DNA of 12,849 nucleotides from Spirochaetaceae bacterium UBA1306. GTDB taxonomy: Bacteria > Spirochaetota > Spirochaetia > Treponematales > Rectinemataceae. Numbering within the stretch: position 1 is the stretch's first letter; every line of letters begins with the position of its first letter. Positions 1 to 7,235 of this stretch are shown piece after piece. The translations under genes were made by a program, and so were the position numbers. Location: contig DBTW01000010.1 of the NCBI GenBank assembly GCA_002307245.1, positions 860-13,708 of the forward strand. Reading direction: 5' to 3'. Under the pieces are notes generated by a model. It searched no databases and was not told where the DNA came from. It saw only the letters and a list, made by a program, of their open reading frames with translations.

Positions 1-335
1 GCGAATATCGGCCTCGCGGTTCCCCTCGGTCTCGACATCTACGTCCTCGTGGGCCGCGACCTGGTCATCAATGGCGGCGTCAATTCGACCTCCTTCCTAG
101 GCTCGCTGTCAGGTAAGGCTTCGACTTCGTCCGATTCGACAGAGTCCGACGCGACTATGACATCCACGAGCGATATGCGCTTTGGCACCGTCAACGCCGA
201 GCTCAACGGGACGTATCGCCTGAGGGCCTTGCCGAACTTGAAGCTCCGCGGCGGCCTGCGCATGACGGCCGTGCTGCCTCCGGCTCCATCGAGGCTTCCA
301 CGCAGTGGGAGCCCAATATCAGCATCTCCTACTGA
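1..335 (+). CDS. C-terminal part of an outer-membrane beta-barrel protein, cut by the window start and apparently frameshifted
   Basis: The gene starts before the window. Frame 1 gives alternating hydrophobic/polar stretches typical of transmembrane beta-strands (for example GLDIYVLVG, LNGTYRLRAL, LKLRGGLRM), separated by a long Ser/Thr/Asp loop at about 115-165. Frame 1 continues to a TAG at 388-390, but after about 280 its third codon positions lose their G/C bias and the peptide stops looking like protein. Frame 3 takes over from about 276 with good G/C3 and ends EPNISISY then TGA at 333-335. That is a classic barrel C-terminus with alternating residues and a terminal aromatic. The true end is therefore probably 335, which also avoids overlap with the convergent fumarase gene. 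The protein family is not identified. The break may be a mutation or a sequence error. Confidence 0.6.
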
Positions 336-362
336 CGCCGCTCGTCGCGGATCCTGGCCCGT

Positions 363-2003
363 CTATCGCGAGGCCTTGAGCAAGGCGTAGAAGTCCCGGC
401 CGCGACCATCGACGACGAGCATGGCCGGGAGCTCTCGCAGGACGACGCGCCGCACCGCCTCCATGCCGAGCTCGGGATAATCCATCACTTCGCTCGAGAC
501 GACGTGCTCGCGGGCGGCGAGGGCCGCCGCGCCGCCCACGCAGGCCAGATAGGCGCCGCCTCCCTCGCCGATGGCGCGGGCGGCATCGGGGGAGCGGCCG
601 CCCTTGGCTATCGACACGAGGCTGGCCCCGCGCGAGATCAGCATGGGCATGAAGCCGTCCATGCGCCCGGCCGTGGTCGGGCCGAAGGAGCCCGAGGCCT
701 TGCCGGGGGCGGCCTCGGTGGGGCCGGCGTAAAAGACGGGATGCCGCATTAGGTAGTCGGGCAGCTCGGCGCCGGATTCGACGAGGGCCCTGAAGCGGGC
801 GTGAGCCTTGTCCCGCGCGGTGACTACGGTACCCGAGAGGAGCAGGAAGCTGCCCGGCTCGAGGCATCGGAGTTCTCGCGCGAGCTCCGGCAGCGGGCGG
901 TCCAGGTCCACGCGCCGCGCGCCCGGCAGGAGGGGCAGGCTCGCCGGCAGGAGCCGGGCTGGGTCGCCTTCCATGCGCTCGAGGAAGACGCCCTCGGCCG
1001 AGACGAAGGCCCGCGCCCTGCGATGCGCCGAGCAGGCGACGCCCATCGCGAGGGGCAGGCTCGCCGCGTGCCTGGGCAGGCGGATCGCCCGGGCGGCGAG
1101 GGCGAGGCTGGAGCCGCCGAATTGGGCCCCGACGCCGGAGGCGGCGGCGATTTCGAGGATCTTGGCCTCCCATTCGGGATCGCGCAAGGCGATCCCTGAG
1201 CCTTCCCCCCGGGCGGGCAGGCGGTCAAGGAGGCCGAGGGAGGCGAGGGCGAGGGCTCGGAGGGCTTCGTCGGGGGACTGGCCTCCGAGGACGAGGCAGA
1301 TCCTGTAGGGCGGGCAGCCCGAGGCCCCAAGGGAAGTTATGCGCTCCCGTATCCTGGCCTCGAGGGCCCCGCTCTCGAGGAGGGCGGGCGACTCCATGGA
1401 GAGGCTGGTGCGATTGGCCGATCCCCCGCCCTTGGCGGAGAAGCAGAGCCTGTACTCGCGATCAGCGCCACCGGCAGCGCCGCCGGCGGCGATGCGGAGC
1501 TCGGCGAGGAGGGGGAGGTTGTCCCCCGTGTTGGCTTCCTCCAGGAACGACATGGGTCCCATCTGCGAACGGCGCAGGTACCGCTCGGCGTAGGCCCGGC
1601 CCGCCCCCTGGGCGAGGGCTTCCTCGTCGCGCCCGTCGGTGAGGAAGGATGAGCCCTTCCAGCCGTGGACGATGGCGCTGCCCGTGTCCTGGCAGAGGGG
1701 ATAGGCGCCCTCGGCGGCGACGGCCGCGTTGCGCAGGAGCTCGGCGGCGACGAAGCGGTCGGCCTCCGAGGCGGACATGTCGCAGGCGATGCGGCCGATG
1801 CCCGCGGCCTGGTCGAGGGGAAGCCTGAAGGCGATCTCGGAGTAGGCGAGCTCGGCGAGGGCGGCGAGGGAGGCCGAGGGGAGGAACAGCCTCCCGCCCG
1901 GCTCGGCCCTCGGACCCTCGATGCCGAGCTTCCGATAGTCGGAGGGGGATCCGAAGTCCAGGAGCCCGTCGAGGCCGGCGCGACGGTGCGGCGTTTCGCT
2001 CAT
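363..2003 (-). CDS. Class I (Fe-S) fumarate hydratase family protein
   Basis: Cytosolic hydro-lyase of the oxygen-sensitive 4Fe-4S class I fumarase family, which interconverts fumarate and L-malate. At 546 aa it matches E. coli FumA (548). Cluster cysteines fit C104 (in CQDTGSAI), C230 (GCPPYR) and C324 (ACSAH). Family blocks appear in order: KGGGSANRTSL at 191-201, GAQFGG at 292-297, RLPRH at 308-312, SGTVVTARDKAH at 390-401, GSFGPTTAGRMD at 438-449 with the expected catalytic Thr and Arg, AKGGRS at 466-471, and a C-terminal LGMEAV segment. The start has a GGAGG Shine-Dalgarno 7 nt upstream. It lies 15 bp after the DUF362 gene, so it is probably cotranscribed. Oddly, the block 298-320 departs from the usual KYFxHDVRVIRLPRHGASCP, losing K, H, D and C. 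A related substrate such as tartrate or mesaconate cannot be excluded. Confidence 0.9.
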   Translation of the reverse strand: MSETPHRRAGLDGLLDFGSPSDYRKLGIEGPRAEPGGRLFLPSASLAALAELAYSEIAFRLPLDQAAGIGRIACDMSASEADRFVAAELLRNAAVAAEGAYPLCQDTGSAIVHGWKGSSFLTDGRDEEALAQGAGRAYAERYLRRSQMGPMSFLEEANTGDNLPLLAELRIAAGGAAGGADREYRLCFSAKGGGSANRTSLSMESPALLESGALEARIRERITSLGASGCPPYRICLVLGGQSPDEALRALALASLGLLDRLPARGEGSGIALRDPEWEAKILEIAAASGVGAQFGGSSLALAARAIRLPRHAASLPLAMGVACSAHRRARAFVSAEGVFLERMEGDPARLLPASLPLLPGARRVDLDRPLPELARELRCLEPGSFLLLSGTVVTARDKAHARFRALVESGAELPDYLMRHPVFYAGPTEAAPGKASGSFGPTTAGRMDGFMPMLISRGASLVSIAKGGRSPDAARAIGEGGGAYLACVGGAAALAAREHVVSSEVMDYPELGMEAVRRVVLRELPAMLVVDGRGRDFYALLKASR

Positions 2004-2018
2004 CCTGCCGCCTCCAGC

Positions 2019-3155
2019 CTAGAAGGGCCGCTTCGCGAGTCGGATCGCGTCGGCTGGGCAGACTTCGTGGCAGCAGTAGCAGCGGATGCAGGTCTCGTAG
2101 TCAATGGCCACTCTCTTTCCGCTCTCGGCCTTCGCGTCGGGGACGAAGGAGAGGGCTTTCGGCGGGCAGATCTTCACGCAGCCCCCGCAGCGCACGCATT
2201 TGACGCGGTCGAAGAAGGGGCGCGCGACCGTGGAATTCCTGACCAGTCGGCGTATGGGGGCAGGCAGCTTGTCTGTGAAAAACTTGTCCTCCGATCGGAG
2301 GGGCACGAGCTCGAAGCCCGCGGGGCGCAGTTCCTCGACGCTGGCGCCGCGGAGCTCGATGTCCTCGGGGCCCGAGATCCAGGCGCCGCGGGAGGCCGCG
2401 TCGACGAGGTAGGGCAGCTCGTAGGGGTCGTAGCCGATGATGCTGGAGGCTATCCAGTCGAGGGCGAGGGGGTCGCGGGAGGCGAGGATGAATCCGGTCT
2501 GAACGGGCCGCCCGTTGGCTGGGCCCTCGCCCTCCATCGAGACGACGGCGTCCATCAGGGCGAAGGCGGGCTTGGCCGCGAGGTTCAGGTCGACGAGCAT
2601 CGCGCCGAAGTCCGCGGGGTCGGGGAAGCGGAGGTGGAAGGCGCTCTTGCCCAGGCCGGGCACGAGGCCGAAGAGGTTCTTCATCGCGCCCGTGTATCGC
2701 ATGAGCCTGTGCGTCTTGAGCTTGGGCAGGGAGACGAGGACGTCGGCCTGCTTGAGCGCCGCGGCGAAGGTGAAGCGCTTGACGCGCCTGCCCTCGGGGC
2801 ACTCGAACTCGGCGCCCTCGCCGAAGTCCAGCCACTCCACGCCCTCGGACTCGCAGGCGGCCGCGATGCCCGACTTGCGCGCCGCCGCGTCCTGGGACTG
2901 CCAGCCGGGGGACTCGCCCGCGACGATCCGCGCGGCGCCCTTGGACTTGAGCAGTCGCGCGAAGGCCGCGAGGAGCTCGCCGCGCGTCGCGATGGCCTGC
3001 TCGGGGCCGGAGACGCTCAAGATGTTCGGCTTGAGTAGGACCGTGGCCCCTTTTACGTCGGGGAGGCCTGCGAGCTCGATGGCTTCGGCCACGGCGCGGT
3101 CGAGGGTGGCGTCGTTATAGTCGGGGCAGCGGACGAGGGCGACTGGGGTTTTCAT
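2019..3155 (-). CDS. DUF362 protein with a C-terminal double 4Fe-4S ferredoxin domain
   Basis: A 378-aa cytosolic iron-sulfur protein. Residues 1 to about 290 form the DUF362 domain (COG2006). Its diagnostic stretches are visible: LLKPNI at 40-45, LPKLKTH at 143-149, TGAMKNLFG at 155-163 and DAVVSMEGEGP at 202-212. The tail carries two ferredoxin motifs: C320, C323, C326, C330 and C356, C359, C362, C366, with an extra C361. These should hold two 4Fe-4S clusters and suggest electron transfer or Fe-S handling. The domain's reaction is not established, so no specific role is claimed. The start has GGAGAG 5 nt upstream (complement of 3161-3166). It lies 41 bp after the PEGA gene and 15 bp before the fumarase gene, which needs an Fe-S cluster itself, so an Fe-S or redox link is plausible but inferred. 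Confidence 0.9.
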   Translation of the reverse strand: MKTPVALVRCPDYNDATLDRAVAEAIELAGLPDVKGATVLLKPNILSVSGPEQAIATRGELLAAFARLLKSKGAARIVAGESPGWQSQDAAARKSGIAAACESEGVEWLDFGEGAEFECPEGRRVKRFTFAAALKQADVLVSLPKLKTHRLMRYTGAMKNLFGLVPGLGKSAFHLRFPDPADFGAMLVDLNLAAKPAFALMDAVVSMEGEGPANGRPVQTGFILASRDPLALDWIASSIIGYDPYELPYLVDAASRGAWISGPEDIELRGASVEELRPAGFELVPLRSEDKFFTDKLPAPIRRLVRNSTVARPFFDRVKCVRCGGCVKICPPKALSFVPDAKAESGKRVAIDYETCIRCYCCHEVCPADAIRLAKRPF

Positions 3156-3196
3156 GGCTACTCTCCGAGGCTGAAGTATAGCGGTCCCCGGGCGAT

Positions 3197-4831
3197 TTAG
3201 AACAGCAGCCCGAGGCCCAGGCCCGCTCCGTAGCTCGGCCGGAGCCCGGGCTCAAGCTCGGCGCTCGCGCAGAGCGAGACGACGAGGGGCGTGGGGCCGA
3301 GCATGAGCCTTCCCTCGAGGGCGAGGGAGGCGGGCCAGTCGGGCGAGGCCCCGCTTCCGGAGATTCCGATGGGCAGGCGGCCCGACAGGCCAGCCCTGAA
3401 GGACTTGCCCTCGAGCCAGAGCCCCGCGCGGGCGAGGGCGGATAACGCGGCCTCGCTCGAGGAGAGGTCGAGGAGGGCGCCGGGCGAGGCGGCCAGGCAG
3501 AGTTCGAGCCCGCCCGAGTTCGCGAGCCTTAAGGCCAAGGGCAGCGAGGCCTCGAGCCCGCTTGCCGCGCCGGGGAGGACGGGAGCGGAGGAAGAGCCGT
3601 AGCAGCCGCGGAGGAAGAAGGCGCCGCGGAAGCTCTCGGCCCTCGAGCCGAAGAGGGCCAGGAGGGCGGAGGCCCCGAGCTCGAGCTTCGTCTCGGGGCC
3701 ATCGGATGTCTCGGCCGCGGCGAAGAGGCTGATCGTGGCCCTGCCGCCCGCCGAGACGGCGCCCGAGATGCCGAAGGCGGAGTCTTGGGGACGGGCCCAG
3801 GGCGCGATCCAGAGGAATTCGGTCGAGACCGTTCCGGCGGGCTGGGGCAGGGGATCGGGCATGAGCAGGAGGCCGGGGACGGCCGCGGCGCTCCCGAAGG
3901 CCCTGACGACGAGGCTCGAGTCTATCGTCGCCTCGGCCTCGCGGAGGATCTCGCCTTCGGAGCCCACGGTCCCGCCGCCCAGGAGCGGCCCCTCGGCCTG
4001 TACGGGCACTCCCGGAGCCGGCTTGGCTACGAGGGTCGCCGTATAGAGGCCGTCGGGGAGGCTCTTGCCGTCGGGTCCCAGGCCGTCCCAGGTCAGGGAC
4101 TGGTTCCAGCTTCGGAATTCGGGATAGTCGAGGCTGGCGACGAGGCTGCCGTCGGGGCCGCGGATATCGGCATGGGCCGAGCCGTAGCTCGTCGCCTTGA
4201 AGTCGAGGGAGCTCCTGCCGGGGGCGCCGGCGTTCGCGGGGTTGAAGCGAGGACGCGCGAAACCGAAACCCTTGATCGAGAAGGGAGCCTTGTCGAGCCG
4301 GATATCGACGACGACCGCCCCATTCTCGTGGACGATGGCCTCGAGCTCTTGCTCGACGAAACCGAAGCCGCTCGCGACGATCCTATGCGTACCCACCGGG
4401 ACCTCGATGTAGCCGGGCGAGACCGGGTTTCCGTCGAGGGTCACGGAGGCGCCCTGGGGCTGGACGGAGAGGATGATGGTGCCGCTGATGAGGGCGGGCG
4501 TGAATCGTATCGTGTACCGGGTCTTGGCCTGGGCGGCGACCCAGGTGCCGAGGGGGTAATAGCCGTACTTCCGGGCTTCGATGTAGTGGCTGCCCGGCGA
4601 AAGGCTGCCGGAATAGGGCGTCTTCCCGGCGTAATCGCCGTCGATGTAGACCTCGAAATACTTTTTCGCGCTATAGACCTCGAGGCTGGCCTGGTTTTCG
4701 TCCGTCGTCGCCTCGGTCGATACCCGGACCCTGCCGTCGGGGGGAGGGCCAAGCTCTGCGCCGAGGCTTGGGCCGAGGTTCGCCAGGATCGACGCTAAAA
4801 GATAGGCGAGGACGGGCTTTCCGGGTCTCAT
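3197..4831 (-). CDS. Exported PEGA-domain protein with FlgD-like Ig segment and C-terminal beta-rich domain
   Basis: A 544-aa exported protein. Residues 1-25 form a signal peptide (basic RPGK, hydrophobic stretch to about 23, likely cut after LGA). Two PEGA repeats follow: about 49-110 (FEVYIDGDYAGKTPYSG, with LSPGSHYIEARKYGY) and about 117-180 (SVTLDGNPVSP, VPVGTHRIVASGFGF). Residues about 208-268 resemble the FlgD/gliding-type Ig-like fold (WDGLGPDGKSLPDGLYTATL). The rest, about 335-544, is rich in Gly, Ala, Ser and Leu in alternating strands and ends GLGLGLLF, suggesting an outer-membrane barrel or surface domain. PEGA domains are linked to surface layers and envelope proteins. No Shine-Dalgarno lies close to the ATG, and an in-frame TAA just upstream excludes a longer start. 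Its exact function is unknown. It is the first gene of the minus-strand group. Confidence 0.8.
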   Translation of the reverse strand: MRPGKPVLAYLLASILANLGPSLGAELGPPPDGRVRVSTEATTDENQASLEVYSAKKYFEVYIDGDYAGKTPYSGSLSPGSHYIEARKYGYYPLGTWVAAQAKTRYTIRFTPALISGTIILSVQPQGASVTLDGNPVSPGYIEVPVGTHRIVASGFGFVEQELEAIVHENGAVVVDIRLDKAPFSIKGFGFARPRFNPANAGAPGRSSLDFKATSYGSAHADIRGPDGSLVASLDYPEFRSWNQSLTWDGLGPDGKSLPDGLYTATLVAKPAPGVPVQAEGPLLGGGTVGSEGEILREAEATIDSSLVVRAFGSAAAVPGLLLMPDPLPQPAGTVSTEFLWIAPWARPQDSAFGISGAVSAGGRATISLFAAAETSDGPETKLELGASALLALFGSRAESFRGAFFLRGCYGSSSAPVLPGAASGLEASLPLALRLANSGGLELCLAASPGALLDLSSSEAALSALARAGLWLEGKSFRAGLSGRLPIGISGSGASPDWPASLALEGRLMLGPTPLVVSLCASAELEPGLRPSYGAGLGLGLLF

Positions 4832-4868
4832 GCCACAAAAATACCATGAAGCCCCCGATTAGGCCAGC

Positions 4869-4897
4869 TTGCCTCCGCGGCGCGGCGAGGCTAGAGT
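4869..4897 (+). promoter_or_regulatory. Possible sigma70-type promoter for the minD-like gene
   Basis: TTGCCT at 4869-4874 and TAGAGT at 4892-4897 are 17 nt apart, each matching four of six consensus bases. They sit in the 88-bp divergent gap just ahead of the ribosome binding site at 4908-4914. Initiation would fall near 4904, leaving a leader of about 16 nt. The matches are modest and the surrounding sequence is GC-rich, so chance is a real alternative. Confidence 0.3.
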
Positions 4898-4907
4898 CGA
4901 GGCCAGG

Positions 4908-4914
4908 AAAGGAG
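4908..4914 (+). promoter_or_regulatory. Ribosome binding site fixing the minD-like start at 4920
   Basis: AAAGGAG lies 5 nt before ATG 4920. It decides between this ATG and an in-frame TTG at 4869, which has no such site and would add 17 residues ahead of the normal ParA/MinD N-terminus. Confidence 0.7.
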
Positions 4915-4919
4915 ACCGC

Positions 4920-5888
4920 ATGGCTCGTCTGCTGCCCATAGCCTCGGGCAAGGGAGGCGTCGGCAAGAGCGTGATCGCCGCCAACCTCGGCCTGGCCCTC
5001 GCCCGCTCGGGGCGGACCGTCGTCCTCGTGGATCTCGACCTGGGCGGCTCCAACCTCCACACCTGCCTGGGCATACGCAACAGGCACGCCGGCATCGGCG
5101 CCCTCGTATGGAAGCGCGAGCGCTCCCTCTCCGACCTCCTCGTCGAGACGGGCTATGATAGGCTTTGGCTGGTCCCCGGCGATGGCCTCCTGCCCGGCAC
5201 GGCCAATATCGAATGGTTCGCCAAGAAGCGCATCCTCAAGGATCTCGAGTCCCTGCCCGCGGACTTCGTCGTCCTCGATCTCGGAGCCGGCTCCTCGTAC
5301 AACGTCGTCGACTTCTTCCTCGCCTCGAGCGAGGGCCTCGTGGTCATCAGGCCCGAGATCACCTCGGTCCTCAACGCCTACGCCTTCCTGAAGACGGTCG
5401 CCTTCCGCGCCCTCTCGCGCTCCTTTCCCGATAGAAGCCCCGGCCGCGCGGCCGTCAACGAGTTCGCCGCCGTCAAGAACGAGGGCTCGGGCCTCTCCTT
5501 CCTCGACTTCGCGCGTGAGCTCTCCGCGGGCGGTCCCGGCGCCGCCACCGCCCTGGAGCGCCTCGCGGCCCTGAGGCCCCGCGCCGTCATGAACATGGGC
5601 CGGGAGCCCGGCGACGCCGAGCTGGGCTACCGCCTCCGCGACATCTCGGCCAAGAACCTCGGCATCTCGGTCGAGTTCGCCGGCTACCTCCTCGAGGATC
5701 CCGCGGTCGGCGCCAGCGTCGGGGCGCGGCGCCCCCTGCTCGACCTCGATCCCGCCTCGCCCTTCGCCCGTGGGATCTCGGCCGTCGCCTCCCGCCTCGC
5801 CGCGGCTCCGGCCGGGGCGGCGCTCGCGCTCGACGATCCCGATGGCGGCCTCGAGAGGCTCATCGACGAGGCGGGCGGCGAGGCCTAG
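4920..5888 (+). CDS. MinD/ParA-family ATPase (FlhG-like)
   Basis: A 322-aa deviant-Walker P-loop ATPase. The N-terminus is a short strand straight into GKGGVGKS at 10-17, with signature Lys11. The A' motif VDLDLGGSNLHTCLG spans 37-51 and the Walker B-like VVLDLGAG 117-124. A FlhG-like tail follows (GYLLEDPAVGASVGARRPLLDLDP, in two parts at 255-278). Members use ATP-dependent dimerisation to position flagella, division sites, chromosomes or envelope machines. The tail ends acidic (LERLIDEAGGEA), so the basic amphipathic membrane helix of true MinD is not seen. No minC, minE, parB or flhF is nearby. Downstream genes encode exported envelope proteins, which suggests an envelope or polar-positioning role; this is inference. 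The stop is 2 nt before a possible ATG of the next gene, so translation may be coupled. Confidence 0.85.
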   Translation: MARLLPIASGKGGVGKSVIAANLGLALARSGRTVVLVDLDLGGSNLHTCLGIRNRHAGIGALVWKRERSLSDLLVETGYDRLWLVPGDGLLPGTANIEWFAKKRILKDLESLPADFVVLDLGAGSSYNVVDFFLASSEGLVVIRPEITSVLNAYAFLKTVAFRALSRSFPDRSPGRAAVNEFAAVKNEGSGLSFLDFARELSAGGPGAATALERLAALRPRAVMNMGREPGDAELGYRLRDISAKNLGISVEFAGYLLEDPAVGASVGARRPLLDLDPASPFARGISAVASRLAAAPAGAALALDDPDGGLERLIDEAGGEA

Positions 5889-5947
5889 CGATGCCGCCGA
5901 GGGGGGGCGTTGATCCGGCGGCCCCCGCCGTGGCAATCTACGAGCCC

Positions 5948-7189
5948 ATGCCTTCGTCCCGCTCCTCCGCCTCGTTCCTCGCGGCCGCGGTCCTCACGGG
6001 CCTAGCCTGCTCCGCCTGCTCGGGACCGCGGGCGAGGCTCGCGTCCCTCGAGCTCCCCGAAAAAGCTTCCCAGGTCCTCCTGATCGGGGTCGAGGGAGCC
6101 GGCAAGCCCTCGGCCTCGACCGAAGCCCTGCTCGGGAGCATGCCCTTCGGAGGCGTCGTGCTTTTCGGCCTCAACCTGCCCGGCGCCCCGATCGAGGCCG
6201 CGGCCTATACGGCTGCCTTGCAGGACGCTTCGGCCGCGGGCTTCGAGAGCCGGGCCCGAGGCGCGGGGCGGGGCGGCTCGAGCGACGACCGGCCCATACC
6301 CCTCATCGTGGCGATCGACCACGAGGGCGGTTCCGTGTTCCGCTTCAAGGGCGAGGGCATCACGCGGCTCCCGCCGCCGTCGGAGGTCGGGGCGATGGTG
6401 GCCCGACAGGGCTCGGGTTACGCCCTACAGCTCGGGCGGGTCGCGGGGGCCGAGCTCCGCTCCCTCGGCTTCACGATGAACCTCGCCCCGGTCGTCGAGC
6501 TGCTCACCGACGGCAACGAGGCCTTCCTGGGCTCCCGCTCCTACGGCCGCTCCGCCTCGGCCGCGGACGCCTCGGCCGCAGCCTTCATCGAGGGCCTGCA
6601 GTCCGAGCGGGTGGCCGCCGTCGCCAAGCACTTCCCCGGCAACGCGGGCGCCGATCCGCACAAGGTCCTGCCCGAGCTCGGCATAGGCAAGGCTGAGTAT
6701 TTGCGCGACTATCGCCCGCGCTTCGCCTCGGCCGTCCGCGCCCATGTCTCCTCGGTCATGCTCTCGCACGTCCTCTTCCCCGCCCTCGACCCCGATCGCC
6801 CCTCGAGCCTCTCGCCCGTCCTCGTCCAGGGCGAGCTGCGGGGGGCCCTGGGCTTCCGGGGCCTGGCCGTCACGGACGACCTGTGCATGCGCGCCCTGTC
6901 CTCGGGGCGCAGCCTCGAGCGCTCGGCCGTCGAGGCCCTGGCGGCCGGCGCCGACCTCCTCATGCTCGTCGACATGGGCGCGAGCGCCCGCGTCCGCGAC
7001 GCCATCGTCCAGGCCGTGCGCGAGGGTAGGCTTCCCGCCTCGAGGCTCGACGAGGCCGTCGCCCGCGTCCTCGGGCTCAAGTCGCGCTACAGGATGGACG
7101 AGACGCTGGACTCGAGGTGGCGCGCGCGGCGCCTCGCGGATTTCCCCGCCCTCGTCCGCGAGGACGCCCGGCGCCTCCGCAGGTTCTGA
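5948..7189 (+). CDS. NagZ-like glycoside hydrolase family 3 lipoprotein
   Basis: A 413-aa exported GH3 N-terminal-domain protein, probably a beta-N-acetylhexosaminidase acting on peptidoglycan or related glycans. Residues 1-20 form a lipoprotein signal (SSRSSASFLAAAVLTGLA) with Cys21 as the likely lipidated residue; the lipobox is relaxed, as in spirochaetes. GH3 blocks are IDHEGGSVFRF at 123-133, AKHFPG at 226-231, GADPHKVLP at 234-242 with the NagZ-type Asp236/His238 pair, and VTDDLCM at 308-314 with likely nucleophile Asp310. There is no second GH3 domain. An Arg/Gly/Ser-rich loop lies at about 98-115. I chose ATG 5948 because it gives a normal-length signal peptide. ATG 5891 is in frame, has GAGG 7 nt upstream and would add 19 residues. 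Confidence 0.85.
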   Translation: MPSSRSSASFLAAAVLTGLACSACSGPRARLASLELPEKASQVLLIGVEGAGKPSASTEALLGSMPFGGVVLFGLNLPGAPIEAAAYTAALQDASAAGFESRARGAGRGGSSDDRPIPLIVAIDHEGGSVFRFKGEGITRLPPPSEVGAMVARQGSGYALQLGRVAGAELRSLGFTMNLAPVVELLTDGNEAFLGSRSYGRSASAADASAAAFIEGLQSERVAAVAKHFPGNAGADPHKVLPELGIGKAEYLRDYRPRFASAVRAHVSSVMLSHVLFPALDPDRPSSLSPVLVQGELRGALGFRGLAVTDDLCMRALSSGRSLERSAVEALAAGADLLMLVDMGASARVRDAIVQAVREGRLPASRLDEAVARVLGLKSRYRMDETLDSRWRARRLADFPALVREDARRLRRF

Positions 7190-7235
7190 TCCTCGTCCCC
7201 TCAAGTCGGGCAAGGCTCCCGTCGATCATCAATGG

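Noticed and set aside
336..362. Convergent gap between the barrel gene and the fumarase gene examined for a shared terminator
   Set aside because: No stem with a T run on either strand is visible in these 27 bases.
3175..3180. TATACT on the minus strand upstream of the DUF362 gene, resembling a -10 element
   Set aside because: At a 17-nt spacing the upstream hexamer is GTTCTA, a poor -35. The gene may simply be cotranscribed with the PEGA gene.
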